Assembly: GCA_963920635.1 (NCBI GenBank)
Contig: OY987298.1
Location: 83,337,454 to 83,401,453 of the forward strand
Direction of reading: 5' to 3'
DNA from: Pseudeuparius sepicola
Taxonomy: Eukaryota > Arthropoda > Insecta > Coleoptera > Anthribidae
Length of the DNA: 64,000 nt
The number at the start of each line of letters is the position of its first letter. Position 1 is the first letter of the stretch. A program made the position numbers and the translations under genes. The notes below the pieces were generated by a model, which was given only the letters and a program-made list of their open reading frames with translations, did no database searches and was not told where the DNA came from. This document shows positions 8,068-18,005 of the stretch, in pieces.

Positions 8068-8592
8068 ATGGAACTAGTGTCATATAAAAATATTGATGAC
8101 AGACTCAAATCGTTTGAGTCTTGGCCATCAAATAGTGTGATTGCGGGGCAAAAACTGGCGGAAGCTGGTTTTTTCTATAAAAATAACGAAGATGTGGTTG
8201 AGTGTCCATACTGTCATATCGAAGGATATCATTGGGAACCTGAAGATAATCCTATGCTCGATCACGCAAGTTGGTCTCCGAACTGTCCCTTTGTGTTACA
8301 AGGTGGTGATACTGATGCGGAATTACCTGAAATTCGCCCGATTGAAATTCGCCCGAATGCCGTTCCCGAAGATGAGGTGTGGACTCAAAAAGTTGATGCT
8401 TATTCTCAAACTGAGCAAACTTGTAAAGATGAAGAAAAAAAATTATGTAAAATTTGTTTCTCTAACCCCATAGAGGTATTAATGTCTCCTTGCGTGCATT
8501 TAGTTTTTTGTATGGAATGTTCAACATCAATAAATAGGTGCCCGTTGTGTAGACAAGTTATATGGAATAAAATGAGGGCATACCTTCCATGA
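8068..8592 (+). CDS. iap: Inhibitor of apoptosis protein (BIR + RING), intact
   Basis: A 174-residue protein from ATG 8068, with no lesion. Residues 12-75 form a BIR domain with all zinc ligands in canonical spacing: Cys46, Cys49, His66, Cys73. Residues 127-161 form a C3HC4 RING (Cys127, Cys130, Cys142, His144, Cys148, Cys151, Cys158, Cys161), i.e. an E3 ubiquitin-ligase domain. One BIR plus RING is smaller than baculovirus and cellular IAPs, which usually have two or three BIRs. The linker holds a short duplication (EIRPIEIRPN). Such proteins block caspases or ubiquitinate pro-apoptotic proteins in the cytoplasm, keeping infected cells alive. It has its own promoter and flanking tandem repeats. 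Capture from a host or baculovirus-like source is inferred, not shown. Confidence 0.93.
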   Translation: MELVSYKNIDDRLKSFESWPSNSVIAGQKLAEAGFFYKNNEDVVECPYCHIEGYHWEPEDNPMLDHASWSPNCPFVLQGGDTDAELPEIRPIEIRPNAVPEDEVWTQKVDAYSQTEQTCKDEEKKLCKICFSNPIEVLMSPCVHLVFCMECSTSINRCPLCRQVIWNKMRAYLP

Positions 8593-8870
8593 AAACATTG
8601 TATTTTTCAATAATAAAAATTACAACAATGTTCATTTTTGACTGCCCCTTATCCTACCAAGAAAAAGCTTAAAGCGTCTAAGCGACTCAAAAAACGACTA
8701 GACGACTTGTACAAATGACTAGACGACTCGGAAAAACGACTAGACGACTGGAAAAACGACTCGGAAAAACGACTAAACGACTCGAAAAACGACTATAAAA
8801 ACGACTAAACAACTCTAAAAACGACTAGATGACTCGAAAAACGACTAGACGACTCAAAGCGACTCGAAAC
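8593..8870. repeat. Intergenic with ACGACT short tandem repeats
   Basis: After the IAP poly(A) region, 8675-8868 is a degenerate array of 15-20-bp units built on ACGACTAGACGACTCGAAAA. It ends directly at the next TATA box (8871). Confidence 0.88.
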
Positions 8871-8903
8871 TATAAATACTGACGTATCTTTGTCGGATCA
8901 GTC
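8871..8903 (+). promoter_or_regulatory. TATA-initiator promoter for packaging ATPase
   Basis: TATAAATA at 8871-8878 with an ATCAGTC initiator (A at 8900) 29 bp downstream, then ATG at 8917. Confidence 0.65.
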
Positions 8904-8916
8904 AGACTGATTCATA

Positions 8917-9582
8917 ATGCAAATCGAACAACAGCAAACATCGCTCCCTATTGAAAACTTAGATGTTCTGGTTGAGAAGCAGCTTAAGTTCAATTCGTGC
9001 AATTTTTTGTGCTCCAAGTGGATGTGGAAAAACAAACGCACTTTTAACTTTAATATTTAACCAAAATGATTTGAAATTTGAAAACGTGTATGTATATAGC
9101 AAATCGCTCTATCAGGAAAAATATCGGCTACTACAAGATGTTCTAAAAAATATTGATTGTATCGGATATTTTCCATTCAAAGCCAGCGATGATGTAATAG
9201 ACCCATCTGATGCTCGAGAAAATTCCCTCATTGTTTTCGAAGATGTGGCTTGCGACAAGCAAAATAAAATCAGGGAGTATTATTCTATGTGCAGACATAA
9301 GGGTATTGACGCGGTGTATCTTTGCCAGACTTACTCCAAGATACCCAAGCAGTTGATTCGAGATAACTGCAACTTTATAGTACTTTTTAAGCAGGATGAG
9401 ACAAATCTCAGACACGTGTATGAAGAGCACGTGTCACCTGGACCTAACCTTCGAACAGCTTAAAGATGTATGTCGCCAGTGTTGGAATGATAATTATGGC
9501 TCTTTGGTAATCGTGAAAGACTAGCATAAACGAGGGACGTTATCGACAGGGATTCGACAAATATATAAGGTCTGGACAATAG
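8917..9582 (+). pseudogene. FtsK/HerA (A32-like) packaging ATPase, frameshifted
   Basis: An ATG at 8917 starts the amino end (MQIEQQQTSLPIENLDV). A frameshift near 8975 moves to the frame with Walker A (APSGCGKTN, about 9009-9036) and Walker B (SLIVFEDV, about 9220). Further residues such as CRHKGIDAVYLCQTYSKIP and NFIVLFKQDETNL are typical of Polinton ATPases. Near 9440 another shift moves to a frame reading FEQLKDVCRQCWND to a TAG near 9530. A last frame carries a short Arg/Tyr-rich tail ending at TAG 9580-9582. The enzyme pumps the genome into preformed capsids. At least three indels make this copy nonfunctional, although both nucleotide-binding motifs persist. Confidence 0.9.
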
Positions 9583-9596
9583 CTTCTACGGATCAT
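9562..9596 (+). promoter_or_regulatory. TATA-initiator promoter for downstream unit
   Basis: TATATAAG at 9562-9569, within the ATPase tail, with an ATCATTA initiator-like site (A at 9594) 32 bp on and an ATG at 9613. Confidence 0.5.
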
Positions 9597-9612
9597 TAGC
9601 GCATCTGACGAT

Positions 9613-10547
9613 ATGCCGTTAACATCTCGAGCAAATTGCTGAAGCCCAACGCTCAAAAAAATTAAAGATCTTACTCGCTCTATCAGGAAAAAGTATACGG
9701 CTTTAAAATTAGGTAGATTTGAAGAAGATGAGGTCTTGGAGAAGGTATTTCAACCTATTACCAAATCTATTACAAAAATTGGAAAAAATAAAAATGAAAG
9801 AGCGGAAAACATGAAGTTTATGTAAGGTTGAGAAACAAGCAACAATCCCTCAATGAGTCACATTATGAAGCTACCGTACCAACTGATAACGATACCGTTT
9901 TCAACGAATCATTTAACATGAGTACATTTCGACCGGAGGTTTTGGAGGAGTACTTGGATGCCTATCCCGAAATAGCTAAGAAGTACATTTTAGACCACAA
10001 TGAAAAACTTCCAAAAATTGATCCGGTTTATGGACCCCTTTACAATGCGTCACAGTCACAATGGATGCTAGGAAAAAAAGTTATGGACTTCGATAAAAGT
10101 AGCGGAGACATTTTGATTGATGGACACCGCTATAAAGGTACCGAGGGACTTTACAATTTAATTTTCTATCATGATCCACGTATAACTACTAAAAAGGAGA
10201 ACGATAGGTATAGACATATTTTAGTTAATACCGAAGTTCATCTAAATACTCTTGGAAGACTGAAAGGCACAAATCGTTCAAAGTATATTGACATCATAAA
10301 ACCTTTCGTTACAACTTCAACATCTAAATCGAGGCCCCGTGCGAATACAATATCTGGCTCGGGTACTTCCGGGATGCATTGGATTTTCAATAAAAAACCC
10401 ATAGAATACGTTTATTGGGATGAAGCCAATGAATTAGTTGACCGTTTAAAATTGCTCGTGGCATCTAAAAACGCAGGCAATACATCGAATGACAACGAAA
10501 TTGTAGCAATAATAAATGAGCTCAAAGAAGCTAATATAATCAGATAG
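9613..10547 (+). pseudogene. Conserved Polinton protein of unknown function, frameshifted
   Basis: The 5' part (about 9640-9824) lies in a frame without its own ATG. It reads KIKDLTRSIRKKY and GRFEEDEVLEKVFQPIT to a TAA near 9824; the ATG at 9613 is in another frame and stops quickly. The main part, 9828-10547, is open for about 239 codons. It includes DPVYGPLYNASQSQWMLG, GHRYKGTEGLYNLIF and a carboxy end with WDEANELVDRLKLLVAS and IINELKEANII. The RYKGT-x-GL and WD-x-x-NELVDRL-x-LL blocks recur in insect Polintons, usually next to the fibre-like gene. Function is unknown; a capsid-associated role is plausible from position. At least two indels separate the pieces. Confidence 0.75.
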
Positions 10548-10573
10548 ATGCACAAAACGTGTTTATTATCAAA

Positions 10574-11099
10574 ATGAGCTTGAACAAGTTCGGACGTTCG
10601 TCCAAAGCGCCTAACGAAGTCAAAGTTTTTCGTACTCAGAATTTGTTTGCGGTAACCAAAGGAGACTACGATCTTCAAAACCGTAAATTGTGCAACGTTG
10701 AACTACCGACTGAAGGTGGCGACGCCGCAACAAAAAAATACGTGGATGCTAGCTGTACTTCTATAATGAATTCGATCAATGAAAAATTTCAAAATATCTA
10801 GGATCTTTACAAGCAATTTCGATAAAAAGATTTCGAGCTTGAATAAGATAGTATTGAGTTCATCTTCGACGTCAAACGATAACACGACTCTACTCAATAA
10901 AAACGTTGAAAAAACTTCCGTGATTGACCAGAAAGTGACATCCCTGCAGATTCAAATCACTAATTTGAATATAGAATATCAAAATCGTTTAAAATCAATA
11001 TCCATTCAACTTGATTCGCTAAATAGTGACTACAAAAAACTAACTACCATACTTAATAGTCTGGATGCAAAAGGATCGTCTCAAAAGATATCAACATGA
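10574..11099 (+). pseudogene. Coiled-coil, fibre-like Polinton protein, frameshifted
   Basis: An ATG at 10574 begins MSLNKFGRSSK; a tract with DYDLQNRKLCNVELP and GGDAATKKYVD follows. That NV-x-x-P-x-x-x-x-DA-x-x-KKYVD pattern resembles shaft/tail motifs of phage and adenovirus-type attachment fibres. At about 10795 the frame shifts. The second frame (to 11099) is rich in Ser/Asn with heptad-spaced Leu/Ile (VTSLQIQITNLNIEY, SIQLDSLNSDYKKL), suggesting a trimeric coiled coil. The TGA at 11097-11099 overlaps the integrase ATG (ATGA). An attachment-fibre role is inferred. Confidence 0.65.
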
Positions 11100-12004
11100 A
11101 CTCCAATCACTCAAAAGAAAAAATTCAAATAGTTAAAGAGCTTCATAAGCCTGCACGCAAAAATTATACTCGACGACGAACTATCATCAAAGGGCTGGAC
11201 GATCTCTGGCAAGCCGATCTTGGACAACTTGATCAGTATAAATCCTATAATAGAAATTTTAAGTTTATACTTGGTTTGTTTGGTGTAAACCGTTGAAAAC
11301 GAAAACTGGAGAAGAGGTTAAGAGAGCGTTTGCAGAGATCCTTAAAAGTTCAGGACGGCGGTGTCCGAAAAACCTTCAAACTGATCACGGAAAGGAATTT
11401 TACAACACTCATTTCAAACAGTTGATGGGAGCGTATAACATTAATCACTATAGCACATTTAGCGTCAAGAAAGCTGCCATTGTTGAAAGAGTGATACGTA
11501 CTTTGAAGGAAAAGCTTTTTAAATTTTTCAGTTTGAGCGGAAAATATAGATGGATCGATGTATTGCCTTCCTTAACAGATGATTATAATAGTCAAAAACA
11601 TCGCACTACACAAATGAAACCTAAAGATGTAAGCAAAAGTTGCGAAAAGTGGTTATTAAAAAACGTCTATAGCCACTTGAAGACTTGTGGTAATAGAAAA
11701 TTTAATGTTGGTGATATAGTTAGGATCAGCAAAATGAAGCACGTTTTTAACTGTCCAACTGGACTACTGAATTGTTTAAAATTGTGAGGGTTCAAATCAC
11801 CAATCCCGCAACATATTTGCTTGAAGATATGAACGGAAGTCCCATAAAGGGTGGATTCTACGCTGAAGAACTACAGAAAACGGTTAATCCCGACGTCTAT
11901 CTAGTTGAAAAAGTGTTACGTAAGAAAGGAAAAAAGTTTTAGTTCGGTGGCTTGGTCTTGACAAATCTCACGACTCGTGGATAGAGAGCAATAACGTTTT
12001 ATAA
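11096..12004 (+). pseudogene. Polinton retroviral-type integrase with chromodomain, frameshifted
   Basis: From ATG 11096 the protein carries LHKPARKNYTRRR and the first catalytic Asp in DLWQADLGQL. A short deletion plus frameshift at about 11280-11295 removes the segment after FKFILGL, which normally continues through the core strand. The second frame has the second Asp in NLQTDHGKEFYN, the Glu in AAIVERVIRTLKEKL, and a WIDVLPSLTDDYNSQKHRT block. After another shift near 11760 an SH3-like part with NPATYLLEDMNG and GGFYAEELQK follows. A final shift at about 11937 leads into a chromodomain-like end (VRWLGLDKSHDSW) stopping at 12002-12004. It would insert the element with a 6-bp target duplication. 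All three catalytic residues survive despite three lesions. Confidence 0.92.
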
Positions 12005-12066
12005 AAATTTAGAGGGGGTAGATGGAAGGGGGTAGAGTAGAAGGGGTAGAGTGGAGGGGAGTATAC

Positions 12067-12105
12067 TATAAGAGACAGCTACATAAAAAAAACTACTTAC
12101 CTTCA
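12067..12105 (+). promoter_or_regulatory. Candidate TATA promoter
   Basis: TATAAGAG at 12067-12074, with a TTCAAG site about 36 bp downstream and the next gene's ATG at 12142. Purine-rich GGGGTAGA repeats precede it (12010-12060). Confidence 0.45.
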
Positions 12106-12141
12106 AGAAATATCTACAGTAGCAGTTCGAATATTTTAAAA

Positions 12142-12706
12142 ATGAGTGACATTGCTTACGCTTCCGAATTTAGTGAAGATACAACATCTGTAGATGCTGC
12201 CAACGATGATGATCTTATTCTAAATACGTGCTTTGTGTTGAAGCCCAATCATGTGTTTACTGTTCATTGTGGATTGAGCGCCGCACGTCGAAGATTTTTT
12301 CAATAAACCTAATTCGTCTGCCATATCGGGGAGATTTGTATCCAATGAAAATGTTAGAATTAATACAATGATTAAAGTGGATGGGTTAAAAGTTGCTATG
12401 CTTTCAAAGGAGGGCGTCGACTCCTACTTTTCTCATTCAGATATTTTAGAATTAATAAGCCTCGATAAGATAATTTCTTCTAAAATCGATGTAATGTTAA
12501 AACTAAATATTTGCGAACATTATTTAAACTTTTTAGATACAGTAAATATGCTTTTGTTTAGATGTAATTACATGTTGAATCCTATAGATTTAATTACAGC
12601 ATTATTTAGTTCAACGCTCAATTTAGAAATGTATTGTATCTTTGAATTTTTTAATTTTAGTAGAGATAAGTTTTTAATTGACTTGTATAACAGAAGGTAT
12701 TTTTGA
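12142..12706 (+). pseudogene. Unknown Polinton gene, one frameshift at a T run
   Basis: An ATG at 12142 starts an acidic amino end (MSDIAYASEFSEDTTSVDAA) followed by LNTCFVLKPNHVFTVHCGLSA. At the T run 12294-12299 the frame breaks. The adjacent frame is open through NTMIKVDGLKVAMLSKEGVD and a Leu/Ile-rich helical region (LDKIISSKIDVMLKLNICEHYLN is longer; key residues are the Leu repeats) to TGA at 12704-12706. I recognise no domain. It is the last plus-strand gene before the convergently transcribed DNA polymerase, and one indel would explain the whole break. Confidence 0.5.
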
Positions 12707-12763
12707 AATAAAACAATATAAAAATATAAATGATTTTTATTTCTTAAACATATATACATACAA

Positions 12764-12873
12764 ACAGTAATACAAATCGTGCGAATACTAAAGGTAAGTA
12801 AGATATTCTGCTTCTAAAACAGTAATACAAATCGTGAGAATAGTAAAGGTAAGTAAGATATTCTGCTTCTAAA
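12764..12873 (+). repeat. Two 55-bp tandem repeats
   Basis: Two near-identical 55-bp units (12764-12818, 12819-12873), each holding AAAGGTAAGTAAGATATTCT. They lie between the convergent unknown gene and DNA polymerase. Confidence 0.92.
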
Positions 12874-12901
12874 TAGTTGCTCGGAAAGTAAAAAAGTGGT
12901 G

Positions 12902-15900
12902 TTAATCTATTATACTATAATAACCCCAAGGAAGCGTATCGTGAGAATGCTTTAATAAAAATCGCTTATCATCAAAAGGATTAAGGGCGATTTTTTTCTG
13001 TTGCACGCTGTAGACATCGTGGTTGTAAGATCTTATACAGCGTTGTGTTTCACTATTAATTAAAATTATGAAGGGCGTGCAAATAATCTTCAAACCGAAT
13101 TTTTTGTTTAACTACATTATATTTAACACCCTTAGCCTTCTTAACGCATGTTCCACCTTGAACTTTATAAGTGTATTGTTTAGAACGTAAGCCGACAAAG
13201 TGAGTCATGATTTTTCCGTTATTCTCATCTTTCATAAGGCCCGGCACTTTTTTATTCGCAGATGGTATATTATATGGGTTGTCAGCTAAATAGTCGCTGG
13301 TATCAAACCGATGTAGATCTCTTTTTATAACATCTTCGTACACATCTTGGCAATGTATTTCATAAATCATTGAATCCGTGTCGGTATATAGCAGCTTACA
13401 TTCAGACGGTTGAAATTTCCGAAGCATATATCCATAATGAAAATCATAAACACAAGTTTTCGAAATCCCTAGAATTGCTGCTCCAATATAGAGGGGTTTA
13501 TTGAAAATTATTTTTGATTTGTTTAATTCTACGCTAATCAAGCATTCGTCGAAGATCGTTCTACTTCTAAAGTGTGGACTAGAAATTGGATTTTTTGCAC
13601 CATATCTACCCTCCCATTTTCGAACTAATTTGACTACGCGATGTTTTCTTATATTCTCCATCGTTTTGCCGTAGACCGCGTTATTCATTAGCTTGAAAAG
13701 ATTTTTTCAAATTCGTTTTTGGCCTGCGAGCGGAGTCGTGTATTGACATCTATATATGGTTTCAACCACGGTGCCTGACTGAATTTTAAAACACGATGTA
13801 TTTTTTTAAGCACTAACCCATTATTCATAGCTTGTTTTAAGTTCCTATAATGTAAAATATATTTCTCTTTAGGATGTAAGGTTGTCTTAAGTTTTGATAA
13901 TTTCGAATTTTTGGGGGTACTATGTTCGGCACAAAACGGAAGATCTTTGTGTAAGTCATGCAGACGTTCCGGATAGTCTAAATCTACCTCAAGCATATAG
14001 CCTATTAAACCTTCGTCGGGAACGGTAGTTACATCGATATTTGAATCGATCCATTCAAATTCTCCGTATGGAAGGTATTCACTCATGGCCCAACCGTATA
14101 AATTGTTTACATCTAAATAGAGGAGATACTTTGAAATTTCGTTTGATTTAAAATTCTCCATATATTTGTTGTTTGCCTCTGCAAAGCGATTGCAACATTG
14201 GCTTATACCTCCTCTTATAGATTTCTCAAAAAACATTAGCATATCTATATCTTGAAAAGATTCAAGCCTACACCCCGTATATTTGAGCACACAATCCCAA
14301 GTGTATCCCGGAACTGTGTAATAATGTGCAGGATCCAAATCGTAAGTCTCGTGACATGTTTTACGAAAATTTTCAAAAACGTCTACTAACAGCATCACAT
14401 CAGTTTTAAGGTACAAATCTGAATATTCACCTAAATTTTTAATATTAAATTTTTTCCAAACGTTTTGAGCATGTATATACTCATTTTCATCAATATTAAC
14501 ATTGTTTAGTTTGCTATAAAAATCATCAATTTTAGGTAAAGATGTTTCCTCTAGTCTTTCAATTGTGTCTATATAGTCATAAGGAAAAATACCTTTTCGG
14601 GTTAACAATTCGAAATTTTCTTTAGGTTTCTTTCATTGAGATTTGAGACTAGAGTGCTCAGTGATGAGTTCATAAATCTAAAGGAATCTATAAATCGAAA
14701 TCTAATATTAGTATTATTATCAAATATTGCGAAACTAATATACTGTTCTTTGTTTACGGGAAGCAATGAGACATTATCTCTCTTCGCTAAATCTCTAATT
14801 ATAAAATGACTATCGTATCCAGAAAGGTTGTGAAAGATAACAGGAATTACAAAAGAATTGGTATAATTTAGATTACATTGATTATGCGCATATCCCCTGA
14901 AGTTACCTGTCAGGTGACAATGGTCTCGCACTATCTTATCGGTAAGCTGAAAATTTTTATTGCAAATATGACATGACTTTGTAGCGTCCTTGAGACTTAC
15001 GACTTGATTCATTGGTTTCACGGTTTTCAATTTTGATGATACTGCAGCGGCGACTTCAGCCAACTGATCTGCGAACCAACTCATACAGTCTGTATTTCGA
15101 TAGCTTTTGTAATAAGAGAGACTATCATCATAACTGCATTTAAAAAAATATCCTGCACTAAACGCTTCATGCTTCTGATATTTTTCAGTCTTTAGCGTTC
15201 GTTGGGAATCATTGTATGGTTTTAAGATGGACTCAAAATCGGAGTACATTAAAAATGGAACGCTTTCTTTGTTAACGTAGTTTTTAAATTCAATATACTT
15301 TTCCGTAGGGAAAATTATTTTACATTCATTCATTTTTTCACATTCATCGGTATGCTCTTCCAACTTTTGTTGCGTTTGAAAGTAATTTAAACATCTGTCA
15401 GAGAAACTTTTTACACCGATGCTTATTTAATTGCTTATATATTAGTCTAGACATATCCTTTATCAAAACGTAGTGATATTTTATTTCAACATTTTCATCG
15501 TCGTTGGTGTCCCAGTTATCGTAATTTAGTTTAGGAAAATATTTATCTTGGATTAATAAGAGGTTAACGTGTTTGTCTAGTTTCTGTTTGGTTAGACGAC
15601 TGGGCACAACAGAGAAATTATATTTTGTATCCATCTCTAAACAAAAAACATTAATTGAGATGTTGAGTTTTTCAAATTTTGCAATTTGAGGAATAGTCAT
15701 TGGAAACTGGATTCCAGTTAAATTCAAAACATCGGAATAGTGAGGGTACGAAGAAGTTCTACAGGTTTTTTTGTTTGTCGGATATAGACCAGCTACTATG
15801 CTCCAGGCAAAACACGCCTCATCTTGATTTTGTATATTTAAGCAAGCCTTTCTATTAGAAATTTGTTTAGGTAACCTTATGAAAGATGAAGCTCCATTGC

Positions 15901-16617
15901 CCAATTCATATTTGTTAATATTTACTTCAAGAGATATTATTCTGTTAAGGGCATACCCGCTTTGTCCTTCTTCAAACTCTTCGAGTGAATTTAAAATTTT
16001 TTCATATACGTTCGTTCTGAACCAGTAGTCTAAATCTACTCCTAAATCGATCTCACAGTTTTTGGTGTTAAAATACTTATTTTCTAGAATTTCATCATTT
16101 CCAGACTTTTTTATAAACTCTGCACAAAAGCAAGTATTGACTTTAATCATGGAGTGAGATTTTATTATTTTTTTATTTTTAATTTAAAAATTGTGGAGCA
16201 GTCGTTTAGAAATTCCTTTACGTCTTTGTGTTTTAAATTGATTATGCTCGTCTGCAGTCTGTTCGCGAAAGCCGAGGTGATATTTTCCCACTTTATGCGT
16301 TTTGCTAATTTCCCCTGAGCTAAACCCATTCCTGTATGAGTGTTTTCATTTAATAACTGCTTGATGGAGGCTCGAAATGCTTTAATCAACCCTAAAGAAG
16401 ATTGTAATTTTCGACGAATACCCACCGAAAGATTTTGTTTCTTAAGACATTTATTGAAAAGAGTAATATTTTTGTTTGAAAAATTAACCCACCTATTTAT
16501 TTTTATCGGTAATGGATTTATGTGTAATAACTGATAGGCTTTGGTAGCATTCTCACAAATTCCTTTAGTAATTTTAGTGATTTCTTGTTCATCGTTACTA
16601 TTTGAAATTATAAGCAT
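12902..16617 (-). pseudogene. Protein-primed-type B-family DNA polymerase (pPolB), multiple frameshifts
   Basis: Read from ATG 16617 downward. The amino region holds WENITSAFANRLQTSIINLK, then, after a shift near 16160, CFCAEFIKKSGN, ISLEVNINKY and ACFAWSIVAGLYP. A shift near 15390 precedes a C2H2-like finger whose first Cys reads Ser, then Exo I (YSDFESIL), a Cys/His module (CHICNKNF...RDHCHLTGNFRG) and Exo II (NLSGYDSHF). A shift near 14605 leads to palm motif A (LYLDVNNLYGWAM). One near 13690 leads to motif B (MNNAVYGKTMEN) and motif C (YTDTDSM). A last shift near 13080 precedes the carboxy end (IALNPFDDKRFL, DTLPWG). This polymerase replicates the linear genome using a terminal protein. 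All catalytic motifs survive, but five indels kill the gene. Confidence 0.95.
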
Positions 16618-18005
16618 CTTTGTTTACTTAAATGAGCAACTAAATATTCTAACCTTACTTCTAAAACTGATGAGAAGGTTCTTGGAATCTTAGACCAATT
16701 GTGCGACCACTTGCATTGGCTCTTCGCCGACTAATATAAAAATTAAACCATTTTCAAATATTTATACATATCCAATCTGATGACATAGCATGGTTGTTGA
16801 CCTGCGGCGTTAGCATATATTTAGCTGATGTTGTAGTTTGCAATGTGAGTCGATGAGTCAATAAACCCATGAAATTTGACACCTTTGTAATCTGACACCG
16901 TGGTGTCATGTTTCATTTCCGGTTTCAAATTTCATGCTATTCGGCAGAAAACAATCTGATGACATAGCATGGTTGTTGACCTGCGGCGTTAGCATATATT
17001 TAGCTGATGTTGCAGTTTGCAATGTGAGTCAATTATTGACCTGCTGCGTCAAGAAACCAGCGTATAATTTCGCTGTTCGGTAGATTGTTGACCTGACGTG
17101 TCACAAAATGAAATACTTTTAATAGATAAGAATAGATTGAAAATGACAAGTCTTTCACGTAAGGTTGAAAACTCATGGGTTTCGTTGTGTTGAAGTTTGT
17201 TTTCTGACAACCATATGAATCACATTTAATACGCTTTTTTATACTCTCTTAGAGGTGCTAGTGTAAATAAGATGTTGATTAGGTAAGTATTATCTATAAC
17301 AATTGAGAAAGGTTTTATCAGTACAAAGCTCTTACTGCAAATACGATAAAAACCATAGCTATCCTTTAGACTTATAACTTGATACTTTTTCAACGTTTGT
17401 TTTTTGGATTCGTTAAAATTTTCAATCGATTCTACATATTTTTAATAACAGTATATTTTCTTCATAATTCAATAAATTTTTCATATTTTATTAGAGGAGC
17501 AAATAATATGTTGAGTCAGTAAGTATTATCTATCACACTCTCGAAAGATCTTATCAATACAAAGATCTTGCTGCTAATACGCTAATAACCAGAGCTATCC
17601 TTTAGACTTACAACTTGATACATTCAACGTTTTTTAGATTTATTAAAAAATTTCAATCGATTCTAGAAATTTTTACTAATAAAAGTATTTCAGTTTTCCA
17701 CATTTTATTAGAGGTATAAATAAAGTTTTGAGTAGGTAAGTATTATCTGTCACAGGTTTCGAATGGTCTTATCAGTACACAGTATTACTGCGATAAATCC
17801 AGAGCTATTCCTTTAGACTTATAACTTTTCAACGTTTTTAGATTTCTTAACATTAATGCGGCTACTTCAGCCAACTTATAATCTTATAAAAAAATAAGGA
17901 AGAATAATTTTGTAAATAAAATGAACGAAAATGTCCAAAAATATACTAGGAATTAAAGTAACCGCACCCAAAATTGTTATTAATATAGTCTATCAAGTGT
18001 CAATG
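16618..18005. repeat. 1.4-kb noncoding spacer with direct and tandem repeats
   Basis: No credible coding frame. A 79-bp direct repeat occurs at 16773-16851 and 16952-17030 (both with GACATAGCATGGTTGTTGAC). Then 17249-17860 holds three degenerate units of about 215 bp. Each has ATTAGAGG or similar, a GTAAGTATTATCT box (near 17283, 17520, 17737), a GAGCTATCCTTTAGACTTA-like block and a TTTCAATCGATTCTA block (missing in the third unit). It separates the polymerase start from the right TIR promoter. Confidence 0.8.

Noticed and set aside
9143..9430. Minus-strand 95-codon frame
   Set aside because: Antisense to the packaging ATPase.
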